Positions 33,764-42,420 of a stretch of 42,567 bases of DNA are shown here, one piece after another (positions within the stretch are counted from its first letter, which is position 1; each line of letters begins with the position of its first letter). The translations under genes were made by a program, and so were the position numbers. Under the pieces are notes generated by a model. That model was not told where the DNA came from. It worked only from the letters and a program-made list of their open reading frames with translations, and made no database searches. The stretch comes from Cyanobacteria bacterium SW_9_44_58 (lineage in GTDB: Bacteria > Cyanobacteriota > Cyanobacteriia > Cyanobacteriales > Rubidibacteraceae), in assembly GCA_003021905.1 (NCBI GenBank), contig PXPI01000083.1, positions 1-42,567 on the forward strand, given 5' to 3'.

Positions 33764-34112
33764 TGCAACAATTCTTTAACTTATTGTGCCATATTTGTTG
33801 TTAATCAATGGCCAAAGTTAGGATGATTCTATATCGATTGTTTTCAAAAATGTCTAAGTACTAACACTTATTAATCATTAAAGCAGAAACTGACCTTTCT
33901 CCCCTTGCAAAGGAAACTAAAAATTCAATTGTGCTAAAATTAGCTCGCTTTGAGGTTAAGCTTTCCCTGAATCGAAGCAATCAGAGAAAATATTGCACAG
34001 GGATGAGGAAAAAATAATCTCAACAAGATATTATTTTTAGCTGATCATTAAATCTAAGGGATAGACCCCAAGTTCCCTTAACGAGATTTACCGCAGTCGC
34101 TAAGGAGGTTTT
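33764..34112. other. Long leader between ndhO and the mannose-1-P guanylyltransferase gene
   Basis: No gene is seen. It holds the divergent promoters. On the plus side TAAAAT near 33936 is a possible extended -10 (TGTGC before it), TAAGGG (34055-34060) pairs with CCCTTA (34075-34080) in the likely 5' leader, and the strong ribosome site AAGGAGG lies just before the ATG at 34113. Confidence 0.4.
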
Positions 34113-36644
34113 ATGCGTGCAGTGCTGATGGCTGGAGGGTCGGGAACCAGATTACGGCCCCTAACTTGTGATATGCCCAAACCCATGGTACCGGTGCTAA
34201 ACCGTCCCATGGCAGAACACATCATCAATCTACTCAAACGGCACAATATTCGGGAAATTATTGCCACTTTACATTATCTTCCCGATGTCATGAGGGACTA
34301 TTTTGGCGATGGTAGCGAATTCGGCGTCCAAATGAAGTATGCGGTGGAAGAAGAACAACCCCTGGGCACCGCAGGTTGTGTTAAAAATGTCGAAGAATTG
34401 CTGGACGATACATTTTTAGTCATTAGCGGGGACAGCATGACTGACTTTGATCTGTCTTCTGCCATTGAGTTTCATAAACAAAAACAATCAAAAGCAACCC
34501 TTGTCTTAGCCAGAGTTCCCAATCCAGTTGAATTTGGCGTCGTCATTACCGATAAAGATTATCGCATTCAACGCTTTTTAGAAAAACCCTCAAGCAGTGA
34601 AATTTTCTCCGACACTGTTAATACCGGTACTTATATCCTGGAACCGGAAGTTTTAGAGTATTTACCGCAAAATGAAGAATGCGACTTTTCCAAAGATTTA
34701 TTTCCTTTGCTTCTAGAACGTGGGGAACCTATGTATGGCTACGTTGCAGACAATTATTGGTGTGATGTTGGCCATTTAGAAGCTTATCGAAACTCGCAAT
34801 ACGAAGCGCTTCAGGGAAAAGTTGAGATGGAATTCGCCTACCCGGAACAATCCGAGGGCGTATGGGTAGGAGAAAATACCATGATTGATCCTAGTGCCAA
34901 CATTGAACCCCCTGTGATCATTGGAAGCAACTGTCGCATTGGTGCACGGGTAAACATTGAAGCGGGAACTGTCATTGGGGATAACGTCACCATTGGGGCA
35001 GAAGCAGACTTAAAATCGCCGATTATTTGGAATGGGGTTATTATCGGCGAACAGGCACATATCTGGGCTTGTTCCATTTCTCGGGGCGTGAGAGTGGATC
35101 GCGGCGCCCACATTCATGAAGGGGTAACTCTTGGGGCTTTATGTACAGTTGGGGAAGAAGCCCAAATCAGTCAAGGCGTCAGAGTCTGGCCTAGTAAGCA
35201 AATCGAGTCAGGCGCCACCTTAAACATTAACCTGATTTGGGGCAATATGGCGCAACGTAATTTATTCGGACAGCAAGGGGTAACTGGCATTGCCAATATT
35301 GATATTACCCCGGAATTTGCTGTCAAGCTGGGCGCCACTTATGGCTCAACGCTCAAACCCGGTTCCACAGTTAGTATTTCTCGGGATCAACGGAGTGTTT
35401 CCCGAATGGTAACTCGCTCCTTAGTTTCAGGATTAATGTCGGCAGGTGTCAATGTCCAAAACTTAGAAGCAACGGCATTGCCGATTACGCGAACGGTCAT
35501 TCCCACCTTGGGCGTGGCAGGCGGCATTCATGTGCGGTTGCATCACAGCCGCCATGATCATTTACTGATTGAATTTGTTAATGAACAAGGCATTAATATT
35601 TCCAAAGCCAAAGAGAAAAAAATTGAAGGAGCTTACTTTAAAGAAGATTTGCGACGGGTTCAAATTCCCGATATTGGACAAGTTTTCTATCCAAGTCAGA
35701 TATTAGATGTTTATAGTCGCAGTTTCGAAACTTATCTGAATGTAGAGGCAGTTAACAATAGTCGAGCTAAAGTTGTTATTGACTATGCCTATGCTGTTTC
35801 CGGGGCCGTTTTGCCTCGCTTATTAGGTAAATTTGGCTGTGATGCAGTGGTTTTAAATGCCAGTTTGAGTCAAACCGCTTTATCGGGTGAAGAACGAGAA
35901 ACCCTGCTCAATGAACTCGGTCAAGTAGTGGAAGCCCTCAAAGCCAATATGGGCGTACAAGTAGCCGCCAATGGGGAACAGCTGATCCTGGTTGATGAAG
36001 CCGGGTTGCCGATTCGCGGGGAAATCCTAACGGCATTGATGGTAAACATGATGATAACAGCTCATCCTCGCAGTACGGTTGTGGTACCGGTTCATGCCTC
36101 TAGTGCTGTGGAACAAATTGTTCGCCGCCATGATGGTAAAGTGGTTCGTACCAAGGCGAGTCCCACCGCATTGATGGAAGCGGCGCAAGAAGACCCCAAT
36201 GCGGTATTAGGGGGCAGCGGCGAAACCGGCTTTATCTTTCCGCAATTGCATCCAGGGTTTGATGCGATGTTCTGCATTGCTAAATTGATTGAAATGTTGA
36301 CAGTGCAGGAACGTTCCCTTGCTGAAATTCGCACGGAATTGCCTCGGGTTTGCTATAAATCTTATACCATGCGCTGTCCTTGGACAGTGAAAGGTGCTTT
36401 GATGCGCTATATGGTGGAAACTCACCCTGCGGATCAATTGGAATTGGTTGATGGGGTCAAAGTGAAAGATGAACAAAGTGATAATTGGGTGCTGGTGTTG
36501 CCAGATGCTGGTGAACCGCTGGTTCATATTTTTGCCAATGGCAATGATCGCGAGTGGGTTGATAATACCCTGCGCGAATATCGGCAATGGGTACAAAACT
36601 TTATTGATAAGGAACAGGGCGTAGAAGCTGTCAATGCCTCTTAG
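34113..36644 (+). CDS. Mannose-1-phosphate guanylyltransferase fused to a degenerate phosphomannomutase
   Basis: An 843-residue fusion. Residues 1-235 are a nucleotidyltransferase (MRAVLMAGGSGTRLRPLTCD, KPMVPVLNRPM, LVISGDSMTDFD, VNTGTYILEPEVLEYLP), expected to make GDP-mannose or a related sugar nucleotide for polysaccharides. Residues about 250-375 are left-handed beta-helix hexapeptide repeats (VIIGSNCRIGARVNIEAG). Residues 385-835 have the four-domain phosphohexomutase layout but altered active-site loops: the TASHNP phosphoserine loop reads GIHVRLHHSRHDH and the DGDxDR metal loop reads LVDEAGLPIRG. GGSGETGFIFP remains in place of the GExSGH sugar loop. The mutase half may therefore be regulatory or structural. 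Single gene with a strong Shine-Dalgarno. Confidence 0.88.
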   Translation: MRAVLMAGGSGTRLRPLTCDMPKPMVPVLNRPMAEHIINLLKRHNIREIIATLHYLPDVMRDYFGDGSEFGVQMKYAVEEEQPLGTAGCVKNVEELLDDTFLVISGDSMTDFDLSSAIEFHKQKQSKATLVLARVPNPVEFGVVITDKDYRIQRFLEKPSSSEIFSDTVNTGTYILEPEVLEYLPQNEECDFSKDLFPLLLERGEPMYGYVADNYWCDVGHLEAYRNSQYEALQGKVEMEFAYPEQSEGVWVGENTMIDPSANIEPPVIIGSNCRIGARVNIEAGTVIGDNVTIGAEADLKSPIIWNGVIIGEQAHIWACSISRGVRVDRGAHIHEGVTLGALCTVGEEAQISQGVRVWPSKQIESGATLNINLIWGNMAQRNLFGQQGVTGIANIDITPEFAVKLGATYGSTLKPGSTVSISRDQRSVSRMVTRSLVSGLMSAGVNVQNLEATALPITRTVIPTLGVAGGIHVRLHHSRHDHLLIEFVNEQGINISKAKEKKIEGAYFKEDLRRVQIPDIGQVFYPSQILDVYSRSFETYLNVEAVNNSRAKVVIDYAYAVSGAVLPRLLGKFGCDAVVLNASLSQTALSGEERETLLNELGQVVEALKANMGVQVAANGEQLILVDEAGLPIRGEILTALMVNMMITAHPRSTVVVPVHASSAVEQIVRRHDGKVVRTKASPTALMEAAQEDPNAVLGGSGETGFIFPQLHPGFDAMFCIAKLIEMLTVQERSLAEIRTELPRVCYKSYTMRCPWTVKGALMRYMVETHPADQLELVDGVKVKDEQSDNWVLVLPDAGEPLVHIFANGNDREWVDNTLREYRQWVQNFIDKEQGVEAVNAS

Positions 36645-36652
36645 TTCCTTGA

Positions 36653-36681
36653 TTCCCCCTCTTATTGTCCCAGAGGGGGAA
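36653..36681. terminator. Convergent-gene stem-loop
   Basis: TTCCCCCTC (36653-36661) pairs perfectly with GAGGGGGAA (36673-36681) across an 11-base loop, midway between two convergent stops. The T-runs are weak on both sides, so it is probably a shared, imperfect terminator. Confidence 0.6.
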
Positions 36682-36707
36682 ATTAATTCTGTTGCTAAGC
36701 AAATACC

Positions 36708-37178
36708 TCACTGCTGAAAAAATGATTCATCCACTTCATAGCCCAACATTTGACTAAAGGAAATAATCCGGCCATAGCCGGAAATCTGTTCCTGTTGGAA
36801 CCAATCATACAGGACAAACACCTTTCTCATAACAAAAATTTCTAAGGCCTCCGGGTTAAACTTAATGCCCTCAGCGCGACTAAACTGATGGGGAACCAAC
36901 ATGGCGGTATAACGAGCCAATTCCCCGTTGCGCCAGTCCAGAAAGAAAACAAACCAGGGATAAACCGTATCAAGCCGTAAAAACCAAAGGCGAATTTCAG
37001 GAATTTCCGACCATTCGCGGGGATCGCTGGGATCGCGCGGATAATCAAACTCAAACTGAAATTGCTGCTCGTAGTCAGTTAGGTTGTCGCTGCTTAAAAT
37101 TGGGTCCAATTCCGTTTGAACAGGTGATAAATCTAAGCGATCAATGCTATCTTGAGTTAACTTAATGGTTATGGTCAT
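36708..37178 (-). CDS. CRR6-like NDH-1 assembly factor (DUF1817)
   Basis: A 156-residue soluble protein matching DUF1817/chlororespiratory reduction 6. Marks are MTITIKLTQDSIDRLDLSPV at the start, QFEFDYPRDPSDPREWSEIP, EIRLWFLRLDTVYPWFVFF, LDWRNGELARYTAMLVPHQF and RKVFVLYDWFQQE. In plants and cyanobacteria CRR6 helps mature the NdhI-containing arm of NDH-1, a fitting neighbour for ndhO about 3 kb away. It is aromatic-rich, with no signal peptide or membrane helix. It is divergent from the TPR protein gene, with a CCAACGGTTGG palindrome at 37185-37195 in between. Confidence 0.85.
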   Translation of the reverse strand: MTITIKLTQDSIDRLDLSPVQTELDPILSSDNLTDYEQQFQFEFDYPRDPSDPREWSEIPEIRLWFLRLDTVYPWFVFFLDWRNGELARYTAMLVPHQFSRAEGIKFNPEALEIFVMRKVFVLYDWFQQEQISGYGRIISFSQMLGYEVDESFFQQ

Positions 37179-37184
37179 TGTTAT

Positions 37185-37195
37185 CCAACGGTTGG
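37185..37195. promoter_or_regulatory. Palindrome CCAACGGTTGG between crr6 and the TPR gene
   Basis: A perfect 5+1+5 inverted repeat 7 bases upstream of the CRR6 start codon and within the divergent promoter region. The core CAACGGTT also appears beside the two-tier repeats, so it may be part of that family or an operator. Confidence 0.35.
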
Positions 37196-37253
37196 TGTCG
37201 TGAACTACTATATTAGGACAAGACTGCGTACAACACTTAAAGCAAGAGGCGGT

Positions 37254-38129
37254 ATGGAGTTAAAACACAATTGGTTAATTTCGCTATTGGCTTGTGCCGG
37301 CATGTGGAGCATCAATCTGCCGGCATCGGCACAAGCCCTCCTTCCACACACCTTGGAACCCGACTTGGAAAATCTGGAACAGCAAGGATTGAATTTAGCT
37401 CAAGATGCGGCCCAGTTGGTGCGGTTTCAGCAGTATGATGCTGCCTTAGCCCGGGCAAAAGTCGCGACGCAACTTGCACCGGATGCCTATCAACCCTGGT
37501 TTATTTTAGGCAGTTTGCAGGCAAGAAATGAAAACCCGGAACAAGCGATTGCTGCGCTTAAAAAAGCCCGCGACAGAGCGTCCAAAGAGGCTGACGTTCT
37601 ATTTACCTTAGGATCGGCCTATTTCCAGAAAGGAAATTACACCCAGGCAGTTAAGGAAATCAAAGCCGGATTAGACTTAAAGCCGAAATCGCCCGAAGCT
37701 TTGTTTGATCTCGGCAATGCTTATTTCAAACTGAGTGAATACGATCGCGCGATCGCGTCCTATGAAAAAGCCTTGAATCTAGAAGAGGGATTTTGGCCCG
37801 CCATTAATAATATTGGTTTAATTCAATATGAACAGGGAAACGTGGAACAAGCCCTTTCCAAATGGCGAACAGCAGCGGAAATTGCAGATAATGCCACAGA
37901 ACCGCAACTCGCGATCGCGGTGGCCCTTTATCAACAGGGAAAGCAAAGTCAAGCCCTCTCTTTAGGCAAAGCGGCCTTACGCTCAGACAGTCGGTATGCT
38001 AACCTCGAATTCTTAGAAGAAAACCTCTGGGGAGAAACATTGCTCTCAGATACAGCGGAGTTTTTTGCTTCTCCTGTCATGGAAGCAACACTCAGCCGTT
38101 TACAAATCAGCCCACCTGATTCAGAGTAA
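37254..38129 (+). CDS. Secreted or periplasmic TPR repeat protein
   Basis: From the ATG at 37254, 291 residues. The N-terminus MELKHNWLISLLACAGMWSI followed by NLPASAQA is a signal peptide with a likely cleavage after ASA-QA (about residue 27). Then come at least five tetratricopeptide repeats, including APDAYQPWFILGSLQARNEN, EADVLFTLGSAYFQKGNYTQ, SPEALFDLGNAYFKLSEYDR and FWPAINNIGLIQYEQGNVEQ. It should be a protein-protein interaction scaffold outside the cytoplasm. I prefer this start over the GTG at 37200 because AAGAGG precedes it and the signal peptide then starts properly. It lies 33 bases before gyrA on the same strand. Confidence 0.87.
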   Translation: MELKHNWLISLLACAGMWSINLPASAQALLPHTLEPDLENLEQQGLNLAQDAAQLVRFQQYDAALARAKVATQLAPDAYQPWFILGSLQARNENPEQAIAALKKARDRASKEADVLFTLGSAYFQKGNYTQAVKEIKAGLDLKPKSPEALFDLGNAYFKLSEYDRAIASYEKALNLEEGFWPAINNIGLIQYEQGNVEQALSKWRTAAEIADNATEPQLAIAVALYQQGKQSQALSLGKAALRSDSRYANLEFLEENLWGETLLSDTAEFFASPVMEATLSRLQISPPDSE

Positions 38130-38162
38130 AGACAGTCTCTCCAAACGCGGCAGGTACTAGCA

Positions 38163-40631
38163 ATGGCAAAACAATTAAATTTTATCGGCGGTAATCAAAT
38201 CATCCCCACATCTCTCCATACGGAGATGGAACAGTCCTATCTGGAATATGCCATGAGTGTGATTGTGGGACGCGCGCTTCCAGATGTGCGGGATGGCTTA
38301 AAGCCCGTCCATCGACGGATTTTGTATGCCATGCATGAGTTGGGGTTAACTCCGGATCGGCCCTTTCGCAAATGTGCTCGTGTGGTGGGAGATGTGCTTG
38401 GGAAATATCATCCCCATGGCGATCAAGCAGTGTATGATGCCCTGGTGCGCATGGTGCAAGAATTTGCCTCTCGGTATCCTTTGTTAGCGGGCCATGGCAA
38501 TTTTGGCTCTTTGGACAATGATCCCCCCGCTGCCATGCGTTATACGGAAACCCGTCTTGCTCCCCTTGCCACGGATGCCCTCTTAAGCAATATCGGCGAG
38601 GCGACAGTCGATTTTGTGGGAAACTTTGACAATTCCCAACAAGAACCGGTGGTCTTGCCGGCGCAACTGCCATTGCTACTACTCAATGGCTGTTCTGGGA
38701 TTGCTGTGGGGATGGCAACCAATATTCCCCCTCACAATTTAGGGGAAGTGGTGGATGGGTTGATTGCCCTGATTGATAAGCCTGATTTGCCTGATGAAAA
38801 GCTTTGGGAATTGATTCCGGCACCCGATTTTCCCACTGGGGGCGAAATTATTGATCAACAAGGGATTCGAGAAGCCTATCGCACGGGACGAGGGACCATT
38901 CGAGTCCGGGGTGTAGTGAAAGTTGAACATCTCAATCTCGGGAAACGAAAACGCCATCGCCCGGCCTTGGTGGTCACGGAATTTCCCTATCAAGTCAATA
39001 AAGCCACTTGGATCGAAAAAGTCGCAGAACTGGTGAATGCCGGACGCATTGAAGGCATTGCCGATATCCGGGATGAAAGCGATCGCGCTGGGGTGCGCGT
39101 GGTCATTGAACTGAAGCGGGAGGCCACCCCAGATACGGTCTTAGGCCAACTGTATCATCAAACGTCATTGCAATCCAATTTTGGCGCCATTCTGCTGGCA
39201 TTGGTGGATAATACTCCCTGTCAGCTGTCGTTGCGGAATTTATTAGAAAATTTCCTCCGCTTCCGAGAAGAAACCCTCACCCGACAATACTCTCATCAGT
39301 TAGACGTCGCCAGAAAACGCCTCCATGTTGCTGAAGGATTGCTGACTGCCATTAACCATCTCGATACCATTATTGATATCCTCCGCAATGCCTCCGATGG
39401 AAGTACTGCCAAAGCTCAATTGCAGGTACAACTGGATCTCAGCGAAGAACAGGGAGATTCCATTTTAGCCATGCCTATGCGCCGTTTAACAGGATTAGAA
39501 CGGCAAAAGCTAGAAGCCGAAGTGAATGATTTACGAACAGAAATTGCGCAACTGGAAAACTTATTGGAAAATCGCCATGAGTTGCTCAAAGCGCTGAAAA
39601 AAGAACTGCGATCGCTGAAAAAGCGTTATGGCAATGAAAGACGCACCCGTTTGGTTACCGAAACCAATGCCGCTGCGGAAAAGCCGGACCAAGTTGAGAA
39701 AAAGCCTGCTTCTTCAGGCAAAGCGGTAGCGGATACCCCATCGGAGTCGGCGTTAATAGAAATTACCCATCAGGGCAATGTTTATTGGTGTGAACAGCCA
39801 ACAGAGGAAAAAAGCGGCAAAAATAAAGATTTTGTGGTGTTTCGGAGTCAACTCTCCCATCCGCAATCCTTAATCGCCATTACCGATTTCGGAAAAGCCT
39901 ATACTGTCAAATCTGACAGCATTCCGCCGGTGTATCAACAAAAAACCTCCCTAACGAAAGTTTTACAGGGCATTTCCAGTAAAAGTGAAGAAACGCCGAT
40001 TCATTATTGTCGTCTTCCCCAACGGGATGTGGTTCTGCTCAGTGAAAAAGGACGCCTGAAACGGGTGGCGGCATCCGATTTAGCAACAATTGGCAATCGA
40101 GGGTTAAGTTTAATTAAATTAAAAGAGCGCGATCGCGTGGCGGATTCCTGTTTAACCGAACCCGGGGAAGAATTATTGATTGCAACTTCTGGGGGGCGGA
40201 TTTTACGCTTTACCGTAAACGATTGGCAGATTCCGCAAATGAGTCGAACGGCCCAGGGCAATTTAGCGACCCGCTTCCGTCAACAGGAACAGCCTGTGGG
40301 TTGTGTCTCTCTTTCTCCTGAAGACTCCGTTCTCATTATGTCGCAACTGGGATATGCCAAACGCATTCCCGTTAATGCAATCAGACGAGGGAATCGGGGC
40401 AATATTGGCACCCAAGCGTTACAATTTATCAAGAGCCGCGATCGCCTAGCAAGAATGGTAGCTGCCGAACCGGAACATGGGAAGGTGAAGATATTAACCA
40501 ATCAAAAACGAGTCTTATCTCTAAATCTCCAAGAGGTTCCCTTTTGGGGCAAAGATGGGGTCGGCGATTGCGTCGTTAAATTAAAAGCCGAAGAACAAAT
40601 CACGGAACTCATTCCCGGTTTCCAGGGATAA
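38163..40631 (+). CDS. gyrA: DNA gyrase/topoisomerase IV subunit A
   Basis: An 822-residue type IIA topoisomerase A subunit, which cuts and rejoins DNA. The N-terminal breakage-reunion domain has [56 protein letters not shown] and [12 protein letters not shown] with the active-site Tyr. The coiled coil ([20 protein letters not shown]) and the C-terminal beta-pinwheel follow, joined by a charged Lys/Glu/Ala linker (about residues 500-525). The GyrA-box position reads [12 protein letters not shown] rather than QRRGGRG, so wrapping ability, and hence gyrase versus topoisomerase IV identity, is open. Cyanobacteria usually carry two such paralogues. Gln occupies the E. coli Ser83 position. Confidence 0.9.
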   Translation: MAKQLNFIGGNQIIPTSLHTEMEQSYLEYAMSVIVGRALPDVRDGLKPVHRRILYAMHELGLTPDRPFRKCARVVGDVLGKYHPHGDQAVYDALVRMVQEFASRYPLLAGHGNFGSLDNDPPAAMRYTETRLAPLATDALLSNIGEATVDFVGNFDNSQQEPVVLPAQLPLLLLNGCSGIAVGMATNIPPHNLGEVVDGLIALIDKPDLPDEKLWELIPAPDFPTGGEIIDQQGIREAYRTGRGTIRVRGVVKVEHLNLGKRKRHRPALVVTEFPYQVNKATWIEKVAELVNAGRIEGIADIRDESDRAGVRVVIELKREATPDTVLGQLYHQTSLQSNFGAILLALVDNTPCQLSLRNLLENFLRFREETLTRQYSHQLDVARKRLHVAEGLLTAINHLDTIIDILRNASDGSTAKAQLQVQLDLSEEQGDSILAMPMRRLTGLERQKLEAEVNDLRTEIAQLENLLENRHELLKALKKELRSLKKRYGNERRTRLVTETNAAAEKPDQVEKKPASSGKAVADTPSESALIEITHQGNVYWCEQPTEEKSGKNKDFVVFRSQLSHPQSLIAITDFGKAYTVKSDSIPPVYQQKTSLTKVLQGISSKSEETPIHYCRLPQRDVVLLSEKGRLKRVAASDLATIGNRGLSLIKLKERDRVADSCLTEPGEELLIATSGGRILRFTVNDWQIPQMSRTAQGNLATRFRQQEQPVGCVSLSPEDSVLIMSQLGYAKRIPVNAIRRGNRGNIGTQALQFIKSRDRLARMVAAEPEHGKVKILTNQKRVLSLNLQEVPFWGKDGVGDCVVKLKAEEQITELIPGFQG

Positions 40632-40635
40632 TTGT

Positions 40636-41013
40636 TCACTGCTGATTTTTATCTTGATAGCCCATGCCATTGGCTTCGGCATACCGTTCCATAAAGCGCA
40701 TAAATCGGTCCCAGTGATCTTGTTGTTCAATGACAAACGAACATTCCACCCGTTGCAATTCATTGCCTTCGGGCCCCCCATAAATAAATCGCAATGAATC
40801 AGGTTCCACTGAAATTTTTCCTTCCGAATCGGTTAAATTAAGTGCCTTGGAAAATTTTTGGCGAAAACTATTAAACCGTTCTAAGGCTTCTAGCTGTTCA
40901 AAAATCATCAGAACATTTTGCACTCCTGTCGATTTTTCGCGGCGTAAACGAACATCGCTTACTTGTTCAGGAATTCCTTCAAAAAACTCAATGGTGGGAA
41001 TTGATGCAGACAT
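40636..41013 (-). CDS. psb28: Photosystem II assembly protein Psb28-2 (Psb28 paralogue)
   Basis: A 125-residue soluble protein of the Psb28 family, which binds assembly intermediates of photosystem II (the CP47-containing RC47 complex) on the cytoplasmic side. The C-terminal family block is clear: FIYGGPEGNELQRVECSFVI, then DHWDRFMRFMERYAEANGMG. The N-terminus IPTIEFFEGIPEQVSDVRLR and the central NSFRQKFSKALNLTDSEGKI are those of the second paralogue rather than Psb28-1. It converges on gyrA with only 4 bases between stops and lies upstream of nothing but its own leader; petM is 140 bases away on the same strand. Confidence 0.88.
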   Translation of the reverse strand: MSASIPTIEFFEGIPEQVSDVRLRREKSTGVQNVLMIFEQLEALERFNSFRQKFSKALNLTDSEGKISVEPDSLRFIYGGPEGNELQRVECSFVIEQQDHWDRFMRFMERYAEANGMGYQDKNQQ

Positions 41014-41153
41014 AACCTATTAACCTTTTAAACGAAAATTAAGAGGGAAAACTGAAAACATAACTCATAATAAAATGAATTGTTTGCCAGTTTTCCCTGA
41101 TTTAATAATCAATAATTCTGCCTTAGTTACAAGTGAAAAGCTTAAGTAAAAAC

Positions 41154-41261
41154 TTACTCGCCATCTTGAATTTTAATTAGTAAAAATCCCCAAGCTAAAC
41201 CAACTAAGGTTAAGGTAAATGATAAAACAGTTCCATTAAAAATTAAGGTATCGCCAGTCAT
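41154..41261 (-). CDS. petM: Cytochrome b6f complex subunit PetM
   Basis: A 35-residue single-helix protein: [20 protein letters not shown], then [15 protein letters not shown]. It matches the small PetM subunit (subunit VII) of the thylakoid cytochrome b6f complex in length, in the one transmembrane helix (about residues 9-29) and in the GLAWGF and K-I/L-Q endings. The start codon is preceded by GGGAGA at 4 bases. A gene this short is easily missed. It is a single gene on the minus strand; psb28-2 lies downstream on the same strand. Confidence 0.85.
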   Translation of the reverse strand: MTGDTLIFNGTVLSFTLTLVGLAWGFLLIKIQDGE

Positions 41262-41351
41262 AAGTCTCCCTTTTAAATTGATGAATGGTCTTATACAATC
41301 TGCTCTTTATAATGATAGTATAGTTTTGTAGGTTCTGGAAAATACTTGCTT

Positions 41352-41612
41352 ATGCCGCCCCGCTGGCCCCGTCAACCCACTCGCAAAGACCCAGCCTATC
41401 GACGACTGGAAGACCGGATGAATTTTGCTCTCCATGTGGCTGTTTTTGCCCTCATCAATTCCGGTGTGTGGTTTTTCAAAGAACTGAATCACGCTGGCTG
41501 GCAATGGCCGATTTGGCTAACATTAAGCTGGTTAACCGGATTATTGCTACATTTGGTATATATTAGCGCGATTGCGGACTACGGAAACAATCCCAAAAAT
41601 TCTGATGGCTAA
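41352..41612 (+). CDS. 2TM domain protein
   Basis: An 86-residue protein of the 2TM type. A basic N-terminus (MPPRWPRQPTRKDPAYRRLE) precedes two hydrophobic helices: about residues 26-43 (FALHVAVFALINSGVWFF) and 52-72 (WPIWLTLSWLTGLLLHLVYI). It lies in the membrane with a cytoplasmic basic end by the positive-inside rule. The family is found widely as stand-alone proteins or fused to histidine kinases; function unknown. The ATG at 41352 is preferred over a TTG at 41346. Its stop overlaps the start of the next gene (8 bases), implying coupling. Confidence 0.75.
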   Translation: MPPRWPRQPTRKDPAYRRLEDRMNFALHVAVFALINSGVWFFKELNHAGWQWPIWLTLSWLTGLLLHLVYISAIADYGNNPKNSDG

Positions 41613-41913
41613 TTTAAACCCAACCCGAGAAATTGAAGCGCTTGCTGCGGAAATTGGCGATAAAATCTACATTGATGTCGCCAAATGGCATCTCTATCTT
41701 TCTGATGCTCATCTCCACACGACAGTTGCGGAACAAGTTTATCCCTTCCTAGAAAATAAAAGTCTCAGTGAGGGGCAAGTTCAAGATATTCTCAAACAAA
41801 TTTCTGTGAAACTGGGGGGAGGACGCACACAACTTCCGTTATTTGAGTTGCTCCCAGATAATGCACTGCAGGATTTAATGGAAATTTTAGAAGAGTATCA
41901 AAAACAACTTTAA
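41605..41913 (+). CDS. DUF3181 protein
   Basis: A 102-residue soluble helical protein matching the cyanobacterial DUF3181 family. It has NPTREIEALAAEIGDKIYID, VAKWHLYLSDAHLHTTVAEQ, SVKLGGGRTQLPLFELLP and DLMEILEEYQKQL. The ATG overlaps the end of the 2TM protein gene (ATGGCTAA), so the two are translated together. There is no membrane segment or catalytic motif. Function unknown; conserved only in cyanobacteria as far as I recall. The downstream metal-sensor gene starts about 80 bases on and has its own gap. Confidence 0.83.
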   Translation: MANLNPTREIEALAAEIGDKIYIDVAKWHLYLSDAHLHTTVAEQVYPFLENKSLSEGQVQDILKQISVKLGGGRTQLPLFELLPDNALQDLMEILEEYQKQL

Positions 41914-41992
41914 TGTTTTGATTAGCTAATTTTGGGCAACGAGATGTTTATCATTAACAATCCATCAATTGTCCAGTACCTATATTTTGATC

Positions 41993-42400
41993 ATGATGAA
42001 GGCGTCTTCTCAACATCCACAAATTCCTGATTCAAGCAAGGCACCGAGTTGCGACGACTCTCTGGTGCATCTAGAACAGGTACGACAAGTCCAACCAGAA
42101 GTGCTGCCCACAGAAAAAGCCCAGCAGATGGCAGCGTTCTTTAGTGCTTTATCAGATTCTCATCGCCTACAGATTTTATCGGCCTTAGCACAACGAGAGT
42201 TATGTGTTTGCGATTTGGCAGCGGTTGTCAAAATGGGAGAGTCAGCCGTGTCCCATCAATTGCGCGGCCTGCGATCGCAACGTTTAGTGAAATACCGCCG
42301 TCAAGGCCGCAATGTTTACTACAGTCTTGCCGATGACCATATCATGACACTGTATCAAGAAGTGGCGCAACATCTTGATGAAGCGGAGCAATTTTATTAA
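41993..42400 (+). CDS. ArsR/SmtB-family metal-sensing repressor (ZiaR-like)
   Basis: About 135 residues (Met at 41993 or 41996). The winged-helix core reads FFSALSDSHRLQILSALAQR, ELCVCDLAAVVKMGESAVSH, QLRGLRSQRLVKYRRQGRN and VYYSLADDHIMTLYQ. Both metal sites are visible: CVC in helix alpha-3 with an N-terminal Cys/His-containing arm (SCDDSLVHLEQ), and the alpha-5 set D-x-H ... H-x-x-E in DDHIMTLYQEVAQHLDE. That pattern is that of ZiaR/SmtB zinc sensors, which repress efflux or metallothionein genes and release DNA on metal binding. The regulated target is not visible; it would lie past the window edge or elsewhere. No clear 12-2-12 operator is seen upstream. Confidence 0.9.
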   Translation: MMKASSQHPQIPDSSKAPSCDDSLVHLEQVRQVQPEVLPTEKAQQMAAFFSALSDSHRLQILSALAQRELCVCDLAAVVKMGESAVSHQLRGLRSQRLVKYRRQGRNVYYSLADDHIMTLYQEVAQHLDEAEQFY

Positions 42401-42420
42401 TCACTCGTCGCCTAAAATCG

